From Bacteroidales bacterium (lineage in GTDB: Bacteria; Bacteroidota; Bacteroidia; Bacteroidales; VadinHA17), in assembly GCA_025454795.1 (NCBI GenBank), contig JALONT010000006.1, positions 40,322 to 104,321 on the forward strand: a DNA stretch of 64,000 nucleotides, written 5' to 3'. How positions within the stretch are numbered: the first letter of the stretch is position 1; each line of letters begins with the position of its first letter. The position numbers and the translations under genes are program-made. The notes beneath the pieces are model-generated. The model was not told where the DNA came from. It made no database searches and saw only the letters and a list, made by a program, of their open reading frames with translations. Below, one piece after another: positions 52,646 through 62,300 of this stretch.

Positions 52646-53659
52646 ATGTACGGAACATCCAGGTCTGATTTTTTTTTTGTAAAATTGCCGGATATAATTA
52701 GCCTGATGATACCCAATTCAGTCCGGACAGTTTTTTACGAATTCCTTGATCATTTCTCTGCCAGCTATACCAGACAAATCCTTGGCGAAGCGATCAGGTT
52801 ATTAGGACAGCTTTGGCCTTATCTTGTGGCGGGGATTGTTATCTCCACAGTGATCAAAGTATTTGTATCAAAAGAACAGATGTCCGCTTTTTTTAGTCGG
52901 CGACGTGAAACATCAACTATATTATTCGCTGCTTTTATTGGTCTGCTTTCTCCTGTTGGGAGCTATGTGATCATTCCTATGTCAGCAGCACTGTTGGTGA
53001 TCGGTGTGCCACTACCGGCTTTGATGGCACTTATGGTCTCTTCTCCGCTTATGAATCCAAATCTTTTTGTACTCACGGCGGGTGCCATGGGACTGGAGAT
53101 GGCCATTCTCAGGGTCCTGTCTGCCTTTTTCCTTGGAGCAGTAGCTGGGTACACTTCCAGATGGCTTATCAGGAAACAGTTTCTCTTTCCTGATAAGGTG
53201 ATCAGGGACAATCAGCAATTCACCCTGGATCAGTTTTCAGGAAGCATCAGTGAGCGAACCGTATCAGGATTTCTTCTGGAACTTTACAAGATGGCCCGGT
53301 ATGTCAGCAAATATTTTTTCCTGGCTATCCTGCTTGCCGCTGGTATAAAAATAGCCGTGAATCCTTCAATCATTATCAAACTTTTTAATAGCGATGGTAT
53401 TTTATCCGTGATTTTGTCCACAGCAGCCGGAGTGCCTTTCTATGTTTGTGGAGGAGCCGCCATACCTGTGGTTCAGCAGCTGGCCGACCTGGGTATGTCA
53501 CAGGGGGCTGTACTTGCTTATTTTATATCCGGACCCGTGACAAAAATTTCCAACCTGGTACTTATCCAGGCAACTTTTAAAAGGACGATCCTGATTCAGT
53601 ATCTGACCATAGGGATTCTGGGTGCAATGGCATTTGGATTATTGTATAACCTGTTCTGA
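52646..53659 (+). CDS. COG0701 (DUF318-type) permease
   Basis: A 337-residue integral membrane protein with about eight spans. Features: 'GQLWPYLVAGIVISTVIKVF', 'IGLLSPVGSYVIIPMSAALL', 'GVPLPALMALMVSSPLMNPN' and the second half 'GVPFYVCGGAAIPVVQQL'. These two Pro-Cys/Gly-rich hairpins are typical of UPF0718/COG0701 permeases, several of which are linked to metal or organic anion transport. The second half is duplicated in part at 48.4 kb. It starts 31 bp after the enolase-superfamily gene. An internal Met at residue 21 is an alternative start. Confidence 0.82.
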   Translation: MYGTSRSDFFFVKLPDIISLMIPNSVRTVFYEFLDHFSASYTRQILGEAIRLLGQLWPYLVAGIVISTVIKVFVSKEQMSAFFSRRRETSTILFAAFIGLLSPVGSYVIIPMSAALLVIGVPLPALMALMVSSPLMNPNLFVLTAGAMGLEMAILRVLSAFFLGAVAGYTSRWLIRKQFLFPDKVIRDNQQFTLDQFSGSISERTVSGFLLELYKMARYVSKYFFLAILLAAGIKIAVNPSIIIKLFNSDGILSVILSTAAGVPFYVCGGAAIPVVQQLADLGMSQGAVLAYFISGPVTKISNLVLIQATFKRTILIQYLTIGILGAMAFGLLYNLF

Positions 53660-53792
53660 ACCATCAAGGAAGGAATCCAATATCCTTCAGCAGGGACACA
53701 ATAGTCCCAGAATGGGTATTCAGTAGTCCCAAATAATTCTAACTCAGGCCGTATTGAGGAATTGATTTATATATTGTATCAAATTTGTGAAT

Positions 53793-55772
53793 ATGAAACA
53801 AAAGAAAACCAGGAACCGCATTACAGTCTATTTGTTAGCTTTTGCTGCTGCAATAGCCATTTTTTGTGATATCGCGGTCGCCACTTTAGATGTTGAGCCT
53901 GGCACCTTCAGGTATGAATCTGAATTTGATGCCCTCTCAGGTGCAACAACTAAGGTTGGTATTGTTACATCAGATTATTCAGGTCTGCCGGATCCTGTTG
54001 AGCGCTCTACCAATCCATCTTATGAACAAATTGAGGAGATGGTCGGAAAAGCCATTGAGCTGCAGGGAGGATTTGGATGGGTGATTGATAAAGGAGATGT
54101 AGTCATGATTAAAGTTAACCTGGTAGGGGGAAATTCTCCATCCGGGGAGGGGGAAAATACTGATGTAAGGGTGGTGAAAGCCCTGATGCGTCAAATCCAT
54201 AAATATACAGAGGGGGATGTGACAATGCAGGTTGCTGAAGGAACGGCCAGGGACAATGACGATCCCACGGATCCTAACAGTGTGTGGGGGAACTCCGGGT
54301 ACATGGATTTGCTAACCGATTCCATGATGACTGGAATTAATTTCAGCCTGCTCAACCTCAACCAGTCCATCGAAGATTTAGTTGAAGTCGACCTGGGAAG
54401 TGAAGGAACATCGGCCAAACAGGGTAGTAAATATTTTGTGCACAGGGCAGAACTTGAAGCAGATGTCTATATTGCCGTTCCAGTCCTGAAGATACACGAC
54501 ACAGGAATCACCAATGCCCTGAAACTTCAGGTCGGATCGGCTCCGGGGTGTTACTATGGATATAACAAATATAGAAATTCATCGCGCACGGACGGGCTTT
54601 ATCATAATGTTGATCACCGGGTATGGACCACGGAGATGATTGTTGATCTGTGTCATATAGCCGATATAGATTTTGTGGTGGTGGATGCAATTATGTGCCT
54701 GGAGATATCAAAAAACGCTAATATAAGCCACCAGGTTCGTTTTAATACCATCCTGGCCGGTGCCGATCCGGTGGCCGTTGATCATGTATCTGCAAAACTG
54801 ATGGGACTTAATCCGGATGATGTAGCACATATTACCCTGGCGGAGAAGGTTGGATTGGGTACCAATGATCCCGAACGCATCAGTACGGTGGGGGTTCCCC
54901 TCAGCCAGGCTATGAAAAGGGTAAAAAAGAGTCAGCATGAGGATGGGAAATTTGGGCAATCGAACCGGACATGGATTCTCTCCCAGCCTTTTGAAGGAAT
55001 CTCGATTGATAATGAGTATTTTATAGATGAAGCTACCATAGAACCCATCCCGGGAGAAGGAGGATGGTCAGAACCCGTTTACTTTTTTGATGACCGCATT
55101 GACCTTCTTTCTTACTATGCAGGGCAGAAAGGCATGGTTTCGTATGCATTTACTTACTTCCATGCTGAAAAGGCCCAACAAGCCGAATTGTGGCTGGGTA
55201 CCCAGGAAGGCATACAGGTTTACTTAAACGGGGAACAGGTGTATTATTTTAATCAGTTTGCTACTTATGGGGATATGGACCGGGGCAGCAAGAAAGGGTT
55301 TGTTAACATACTTGAGGGAAGGAATACACTTTTGGTGAAGACCGTTAATAATTACGGAGATTATAGTTTCGCTTTGAATATTTGTGAAGTCGAGAGCGAT
55401 CCGTATTATTTTGGGAACAGGGTGGCCGGACTGAAGTTTTATTTAGATAAAAGTGGCACAGGCTCCACAATCAGTGGTCTGCAAAATAATAAGATGAGTA
55501 TTGCAACATTATTTGAGTGCTATCCCAATCCTGCCTCTGACCATGCGACCATTCGTTTCCAGTTACAGAAACCGAAACAATCAACTGTACAGATTTATGA
55601 TCTGAGTGGCAGGGTCGTTAAATCTTTTGGCAGTGAATACAGAACCTCCGGGACACATGAACTAACCTGGGATCTCAATAACAAGCTTGGTTCCAGGGTA
55701 AGTGGCGGGACCTACCTTTGTACCCTTCAGGCAGGGAAGCAATCCCGGAGTATAAAACTGGTTGTTAAGTAA
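53793..55772 (+). CDS. DUF362-domain protein with T9SS sorting tail
   Basis: About 659 residues from the ATG at 53793 (a GTG lies two codons upstream). A signal-like segment ('VYLLAFAAAIAIFCDIAVAT') is followed by a DUF362 domain (about 50-380: 'VMIKVNLVGGNSPSG', 'VYIAVPVLKIHDTGITNALK', 'TILAGADPVAVDHVSAKLMG'). A middle sandwich domain (about 400-540) leads to a type-A T9SS tail ('LFECYPNPASDHATIRFQL', 'VSGGTYLCTLQAGKQSRSIK'). DUF362 is often fused to ferredoxin domains; none is seen here. The gene was probably exported via T9SS. The next gene starts 25 bp downstream and shares the T9SS tail type. Confidence 0.85.
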   Translation: MKQKKTRNRITVYLLAFAAAIAIFCDIAVATLDVEPGTFRYESEFDALSGATTKVGIVTSDYSGLPDPVERSTNPSYEQIEEMVGKAIELQGGFGWVIDKGDVVMIKVNLVGGNSPSGEGENTDVRVVKALMRQIHKYTEGDVTMQVAEGTARDNDDPTDPNSVWGNSGYMDLLTDSMMTGINFSLLNLNQSIEDLVEVDLGSEGTSAKQGSKYFVHRAELEADVYIAVPVLKIHDTGITNALKLQVGSAPGCYYGYNKYRNSSRTDGLYHNVDHRVWTTEMIVDLCHIADIDFVVVDAIMCLEISKNANISHQVRFNTILAGADPVAVDHVSAKLMGLNPDDVAHITLAEKVGLGTNDPERISTVGVPLSQAMKRVKKSQHEDGKFGQSNRTWILSQPFEGISIDNEYFIDEATIEPIPGEGGWSEPVYFFDDRIDLLSYYAGQKGMVSYAFTYFHAEKAQQAELWLGTQEGIQVYLNGEQVYYFNQFATYGDMDRGSKKGFVNILEGRNTLLVKTVNNYGDYSFALNICEVESDPYYFGNRVAGLKFYLDKSGTGSTISGLQNNKMSIATLFECYPNPASDHATIRFQLQKPKQSTVQIYDLSGRVVKSFGSEYRTSGTHELTWDLNNKLGSRVSGGTYLCTLQAGKQSRSIKLVVK

Positions 55773-55797
55773 TTTATTATTGTAAGAACATCATTTC

Positions 55798-56781
55798 ATG
55801 AAATCTGTTTTTAGATCCTTCATACTCTTATGCCTGGTCCTGCCGGGGGAATTTCTCAGTGCTTCTGACACCATTTATTATGAGGTATGGGATATTTCCA
55901 ACCTGGAAGTTATTGGAGGACATACGGTAACTACCCTGGGAGATCCGCAGGTAGTGAGCACAGAGATCGGTGATGCTGTCCAGTTCGATGGGGTTGGTGA
56001 TCGCTTGTTGGTTGACTTTAATCCCATTATGGATGCCAAAGAATTTACGGTTGAGCTGGTTTTTAAGCCCGATGCCTGCTATCCCAATAATACAGCACCG
56101 CGCTTTCTGCATATCCAGGATCCTGATGATCCCGAGGAAAAGCGGGTGATGATCGAATTACGGATCGATGCCAACAACCAGTGTTACATGGATGGTTTTA
56201 TGAAAACTGATGCAGGAAGCCTTCCGCTGATTGATGAAACCCTTGTTCATTCCACCGGAGTATGGCAACATGTGGCCATTACATACAAGGATAGCACCTT
56301 TACAACCTATTTTAATGGCACAAAAGAGTTAAGTGGTACCCTTCATTACGCTAATGCCATTGTTAATACGCTTGGAAAGACATCTCTTGGTGCCAGGATG
56401 AATGAGGTGGCATTTTTTGCCGGACTCATAAAGACCTTGAAAGTTACCCATGCCTGTCTGGAACCGGAGGATTTTATTGTACCTGAAAATGATGATGCTT
56501 CCAGGATTGAAGTTCCCATGTTACATGGAGGTATTGGGATGGATGTGTTTCCAAACCCCGCAGATCGGTTCTTAAATGTGAAGGCAGGGCCAGTGCAATG
56601 CACGAAAAATATGGAGATAAGCATTTTTGATATATCCGGGAAAATATACCTCAGACAAGCCAATCCCCAGCATGTGGCAAGCCTGACAGTTGATACTTCC
56701 GGATTTCAGGATGGTATTTACCTGGTGGTTATCAGGTCGAACGGCCGGCTGGATTATAGAAGGATTGTGGTTTTGCATTAG
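55798..56781 (+). CDS. LamG/concanavalin-like T9SS protein
   Basis: A 327-residue protein: signal peptide ('LLCLVLPGEFLSAS'), a LamG-like jelly roll (about 45-225; 'VQFDGVGDRLLVDFNPIM', 'TGVWQHVAITYKDSTFTTYF', 'TSLGARMNEVAFFAGLIKTL') and a type-A T9SS tail ('MDVFPNPADRFLNVKAG', 'GFQDGIYLVVIRSNGR'). LamG domains bind carbohydrates, so it is probably a surface glycan-binding protein. It follows the DUF362 gene closely and may be co-transcribed. Confidence 0.85.
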   Translation: MKSVFRSFILLCLVLPGEFLSASDTIYYEVWDISNLEVIGGHTVTTLGDPQVVSTEIGDAVQFDGVGDRLLVDFNPIMDAKEFTVELVFKPDACYPNNTAPRFLHIQDPDDPEEKRVMIELRIDANNQCYMDGFMKTDAGSLPLIDETLVHSTGVWQHVAITYKDSTFTTYFNGTKELSGTLHYANAIVNTLGKTSLGARMNEVAFFAGLIKTLKVTHACLEPEDFIVPENDDASRIEVPMLHGGIGMDVFPNPADRFLNVKAGPVQCTKNMEISIFDISGKIYLRQANPQHVASLTVDTSGFQDGIYLVVIRSNGRLDYRRIVVLH

Positions 56782-56899
56782 CAGAGTAGGTTTGTTTTTC
56801 GTTATCCGGAAACACCAATCATACAGAAATTTCACCTGGGATGAGAAACACAAACGAAAAACACTCATTTGGTATTAACAGTATCATATTAATATTAGA

Positions 56900-57385
56900 A
56901 TGAAATTCAAGTCTATTTTCATATTTTCTTTTTTTGTCACTACCTCTCTGCTGGCTCAACAGGACATCAGTGACATGAGATGGAGGAGGGTGGTTTATAA
57001 TCAACCCGATACATGGTATGGTTCATAGGATGCCATTCGAATTGCTGACAATGTGTTACTCTATCAGCGGAATATTGGAGGATGGCCTAAAAACCTGCCC
57101 ATGCACCATGTTTTAAACAACATAGAGAAAACGGAGCTCCTGGAATCACAAGCAGTAGGTGAAGGTGCTACTACAGATAACGATGCCACGGTGATGGAGT
57201 TAACTTATCTCTCCAGTGTCTTTGGCGCTACCGGGAATGAATCTTATAAAGCAGCATCTCTGAAGGGGATTGATGATCTGATGAACTGGAAAACAGAATA
57301 TACTGTCAGTACCCATCTACTCCAAAAGGTGCATCATCAATATGATTTACGGCGTGAAGTCATTAATGAAGCCTTGCAATCATAG
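56900..57385 (+). pseudogene. PL10-like pectate lyase remnant with in-frame stop
   Basis: Starts at ATG 56900 with a signal peptide ('IFSFFVTTSLLAQQ') and runs 'WRRVVYNQPDTWYGS', then a TAG at 57026-57028. The frame continues as 'DAIRIADNVLLYQRNIGGWP', the PL10 pectate lyase signature, then 'TTDNDATVMELTYLSSVFGA'. Similarity fades near residue 125, and the remaining about 30 codons (…VSTHLLQKVHHQYDLRREV) do not look like PL10. So this is an N-terminal third with a point nonsense mutation and a deletion of the rest. Pectate lyase activity is certainly lost. Confidence 0.85.
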
Positions 57386-57411
57386 GAGAGTATGCTGGCA
57401 TATCGCAATGA

Positions 57412-58008
57412 GTGCCGGCAAAAATATCTCGGTTTATTTTTAACGAAGAACCATCTGGCATCGTGAGTGACATGGACTACGATATTGTTATGAAAACAGA
57501 TCGTCTGACTTCAGCGATACTTCGTTTCCCATCGGGCAAAACGGCTACCTTCACCTGTTCATCGCAACTGATGGCATACCAGCAAACCAATATTTTTTGG
57601 GACCGGGGGCAAATCACTGTTGACATCCCAGTCAATGCTCCTCCCGATAAATCGGTCAGGATCATTTTGAAAACAAAAGAGAAGATAGAAACCATTGAAA
57701 TTGATCCGGTAGACCAATATGCCCTTCAGGCGATCTATTTGCAGGGGCTTCCCGAAATGAACCTCAATAATATCCTTTTGGAAAACCTGGCCATGGAGAG
57801 TGAAAAGGGTATGTTGTGCATTGATGCACGAGGTATTACCATTAAGGGACTGAACTTGATAACCGCAGAGTATCCGGCACTTACTTTCTTCAATGCTAAA
57901 GATGTGATTGTTGAAGGGCTTGAATTGCGCGATACTTCTCAAACAGGAATTTATGTGAACGGGGATGAATCGGTAAACATAACCATTAATGGTAAGCCAA
58001 TATTTTGA
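57412..58008 (+). pseudogene. Chimeric ORF: Gfo/Idh C-terminus fused to GH28 C-terminus
   Basis: A 198-codon frame starting at GTG. The first about 105 codons ('KTDRLTSAILRFPSGKTATF', 'IFWDRGQITVDIPVNAPPDK', 'IEIDPVDQYALQ') match the C-terminal domain of a Gfo/Idh/MocA dehydrogenase. From 'AIYLQGLPEMNLNNILLENL' on, it matches the C-terminal parallel-beta-helix rungs of GH28-type pectin hydrolases ('KGMLCIDARGITIKGLNL', 'NAKDVIVEGLEL'). The junction lies near 57725. Neither half has a complete catalytic domain and there is no signal peptide, so it is a product of deletion and recombination. Confidence 0.8.
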
Positions 58009-58231
58009 AAGGAGCCGCGACCATAATTTCCCTGTTATTTTTAATTTTCAAACAGGCAGGTTCATCATTAATCAATAAATACTTCACAAGAAGCAAACGA
58101 ATAACAGTCATGTTTACAGATAATTATCGGTAATACGAATTCAGGTATGTTTAATATCCGCGGCTCGGACGTTATTGTATGAAGAAAAGCATGCTCTTAT
58201 CCGGTAGCTATCAATTATATGGAAACAGTAG

Positions 58232-59334
58232 TGTCCGACTAAAAAAATAGAGAGAAGGGTACTCCCCAAAGGTTTCCCCTTCATGTTGTAGTTTTGTTTT
58301 TGCGGAAACATAACACAACATGAGTAAAAATACAGAAATAAAATTTGTCGGACAGCCGAACTTTTGGGTTGACCTTCAAAGAAGTCCTATTGATTGATTC
58401 TACCACTATTCGCTTGTTTAGCGACATACTTAAAGGCGTTGGTCGTAATCCCAAGGGTGCCGGAAAGAAAAAAAGGGGTCTAAAGGTCCATATGCTAATA
58501 GGCCCAGTTCAATCGGTTGGACGGTTTTTTAAAATCACAGAGGCCAAAATGCACGACAAAAACTTTCTTAAAAGCCTGGAATTGATTTCCCACAGTATGA
58601 TTGTTTTCTACAAGGCATATAACTATTATCACCAGTTTGCTGTATGGTCTGAAAAACAGGTATACTTTGTAACCCGTTTGAAAAAGAATGCAGTGTATAC
58701 CGTTACGGAAGTAAACCGGGTACATTACCGCAAGAAAGGAAAAGCAAAGGTATTGAGAGATGAGATTATCGAACTGGAATATCATCCCGAAGACTCAAAT
58801 GGCAAAAGACAACTGAATATCTACAAGAAGCTACAACTAAGAAAAGTCTGTTACCAGGATGAGAAAAACCGGTATTATTAATTTCTGACCAACAACTTTG
58901 AGATTACAGCTGAGGAAGTGGCTTTCTTTTACAAGAAACGCTGGGGCATAGAACTGTTTAAGAAAATGAAACAGAACTTCCAATTGCATTATTTCTACGG
59001 AGAAAACGAGAATGCTATAAGACCACAGGTCTGGTGCACATTGATTACGCAGTTGCTATTAAGGGCCATCCGGAAGATAGCCCGGACCAGGAAGGCATTT
59101 CTAGTAGTAGCAGCTCTGGTGAGAATGCATCTGATCAGTATGCTTGATGTGAGCGAACTACTCAGAAGCACCAACCGAGATTGTCAAATGGCTAGGGGAT
59201 CGCCAGATGGTTCATTGCAGTTAGCCTTATTTGAGGCAAAAACAGGAGGAGGTCATTTTGAGAATTGAAACAACGATGCCTTATTTATGGGCAATACAGA
59301 GGATAAATTACCAACTTGAGAAATTAGTCGGACA
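58232..59334 (+). mobile_element. Degenerate IS4-like insertion sequence
   Basis: About 1103 bp with terminal inverted repeats TGTCCGACTAA (58232-58242) and TTAGTCGGACA (59324-59334). The only gene is a transposase of the IS4 class, broken in at least two ways. A target-site duplication is not obvious. The length is several hundred bp below the usual 1.4-1.5 kb for such elements, in line with an internal deletion. Confidence 0.85.
58321..59268 (+). pseudogene. IS4-type transposase, frameshifted and with nonsense codon
   Basis: The original ATG at 58321 reads 'MSKNTEIKFVGQP' and then leaves the conserved frame. The conserved core resumes in a different frame at about 58345 ('SDSRTFGLTFKEVLLIDSTT'), so an internal deletion has fused the first codons to the catalytic core. 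An in-frame TAA at 58879-58881 then cuts between 'DEKNRYY' and 'FLTNNFEITAEE'. The first DDE Asp ('LLIDSTTIRLF') and the Glu in 'YKKRWGIELFKKMKQN' (Y-R-E-K signature) are present. The expected second Asp appears as Tyr in 'IVFYKAYNYY'. It is clearly inactive. Confidence 0.88.
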
Positions 59335-59369
59335 ATAATGATATTTAATAAAAGTTATTCAAAGGCAGC

Positions 59370-62300
59370 CTATATCACTTGCGTTTCATTCTTTTTGGCA
59401 TATTCTGTCGGGGTCATTCCGTACATTTCCTTAAAGCATTTCCGAAAATAAGCAACTTGCAGAAATCCGACAGCATAAGCTGCTTCAGAAATATTCATTT
59501 GGTCATGCACGATAAATTGAGCTGCTCTTTTTAATCGAATACTTCTGATAAATTCCTTCACGGTCATCTCCGTCAGTGCACACATCTTTCTGTAGAGCTG
59601 GGTTCTGCTAACCCCAACCTCACGGGATATTTTTACTGTTCCAAAATCAGGATCAGCAATGTTATCTTCCACAATGGAGACAAGCTTGGCTAAAAACTTG
59701 TCATCCGGTGAACTTGTCTCAATTAAATTGGGTTGCAATAGTCTGTCACGGTTGAATTTTTCTCTTAATAACCTTCTTGTGGCCAGCAATTGATCTACCC
59801 TGATTTTCAAAAGGGACGGGTCAAAGGGTTTGGTGATATATTCATCTGCTCCTCCAAGAATTCCTTCCTTTTCATGCTGTTTGGAAGAAAGAGCTGTCAG
59901 GAGAATCACCGGAATATGAGAGGTACGGAAATCGTCCTTTATTTTTTTACAAAGTTTATTCCCGTCCATTTTTGGCATCATCACATCGCTGATTACCAGG
60001 TCAGGAATTTTTTCCCGGGCTAGTTCAAGCCCTGTTTCCCCATCTTCTGCGCAAAGGATTATATAGTCCTCCTCAAAAATCGATCTGATAAACTCCAGCA
60101 TTTCTGTGTTATCTTCCAGGATCAATAAGATGGGGGCTTCACAGTTAACAAGCTTCTCCTCCTCCTTATCAGCAATGCTTTCAACTTCTGTTTGACTGGC
60201 AGTTTCGCTAGTTTCTACTGAATCTTCCACAGGCTCTTTTATATCCGGATCTTCCTTAATTACTGGGAGAAGTATGGTAACTTCAGTACCAACGCCCTCC
60301 TGGCTCTTCAGGGAGATCCGTCCTTTATGCAATTTTATCAGTTCTTTGGAAAGTGCCAGGCCAATGCCTGAACCGGACTTGATCACATTTTCAACACCAC
60401 CTCCCTGGTAGAAGCGCTCAAATACTTTTTCCCTTCGATTTTCAGCAATTCCTCTACCTGTATCCTGTACAATGATTTGAACATATTCTCCCGATCCGCT
60501 TAGTTTTTCCTCCTCCAGGTCCTGGTCCATCTGGTAGGTAAGCGATACGGCCACTTTGATGGTTCCGCCTTTGGGTGTGTATTTGAATGCATTGGATAGA
60601 AGGTTGAATACGACCTTTTCAATCTTATCCGGATCAAAGTATATCTGAACCTGATCCAGAACAGAATAGAACTCTAATTTGACCTGTGTTTCTTTCGACA
60701 TTTCCTTGAACATATAGAGGGTATTTTCAAGGAAGCTAATAATATTGCCCCTGGATAATTCCAGTTTCAGCTTACCCGCTTCAAGTTTCCGGTAATCCAA
60801 AAGTTGATCAACCAGTTTCCCCAGCCGAGTGGCATTTCGATGAACAACCTCAATATCTTTTAAGATCTGATCTTTCGACAATGATGAATTCATAATGCGA
60901 GTCAGGGGGCTGACAATAAGAGATATGGGGGTTCTAATTTCATGAGAGATGTTGGTAAAGAACTGAAACTTCATCATATCGATCTTGTGAAGTTCCTTTG
61001 ATTTTACCCGCTCAATCAAAAGTTGATTTTTCAGCTTTTCTCTTTTGAGAAAGAACAGAATTATCAGATAGATAATTAAACCGATGAGCAAGATAAGGAA
61101 AATCCTGAAAAAGAGTGTTTTGGAGAATGGAGGGGTAACCACAATTCTAAGTGATGTTTCATTCCAGACTCCATCGTTGTTGGATCCTTTTACTCTCAGC
61201 AGGTAGTTTCCCGGATCCAGGTTGGTGTAGGTTGCCGATCGGGTGGAACCCACATAATTCCAATCCGTTTCAAATCCCTCCAGCATGTGAGCATACTCAT
61301 TCCGTGAACTATTCACGTAGCTAAGTGCTGCATATTCAAAAGTCAGGACTGCCTGATCGTAGCGAACCACTAACTCATTTGTTTCGCTGATGCATTTTTC
61401 CAGGATAATCTCTTTATCAAATTTAACGCCCACTGGAACGTGTTTATTAAAGATCCTGAATTCTGTGATCACAATCGGGGGTATGCGATCGTTTTCCACC
61501 AGTTGATCCGGATAAAAACTGGTAAGCCCATTCTGACCCCCAAAAAAAAGTTCTCCCGAATTACTCCGACAGGAAGCACCATAAAAGAATTTTTCCCCCT
61601 GGATACCATCTTCAGTTCTATAATTTTTGAATTTTTCAAGCGCAGGATCAAACATGGAGAGTCCCTGGCCCGTACTTAACCATAATCTGGCATATTGATC
61701 TTCCTGGATGCGATAAATCTGGTTGGATGGTAAGCCATCCTTCAGCGTATAGTTTTTCCTTACAACACCTTGCTGATCAATTTGTCTCAATCCGTTGTTC
61801 CCTTGCGATCCGATCCATATCTTTCCCTGGTTGTCCTGAAAGATGCACCTGGTGTTTAGATCAAAATGATTCAATTCTAAGTCAGGTGTCATCACCGTCA
61901 GGCCTTCCAAATAGGAACCGAAATACAGGTACCCCTCTCTGTCTTCAAAAATGGTATGAACGGTCTTAAGTTTGGTCTTATCCCTGAAGTGGTTAAAACT
62001 TTTGCTAACAGGGTCATAGTTGTCCAAGCCTTCATCTGTCCCGATCCAGATTTTACCTTCCCGGTCTTCATGCAGAGCCCATACTGTGTTGTTCGTAAGA
62101 CTGTTGAGATTTGCAGGATCGTTCATGAAGTGGGTGAATTTCCTTTGCCTTACATGGTAATAATTCAATCCACCCAAAAATGTGCCAATCCAAAAATTAC
62201 CTTCACTGTCTTGTATGATTGATTTTATACAGTTATTAGACAGGCTGTTGATGTTTTTTTCATCATGGATCATGTAGGTAAAATGACCTGTGTTTCTGTC

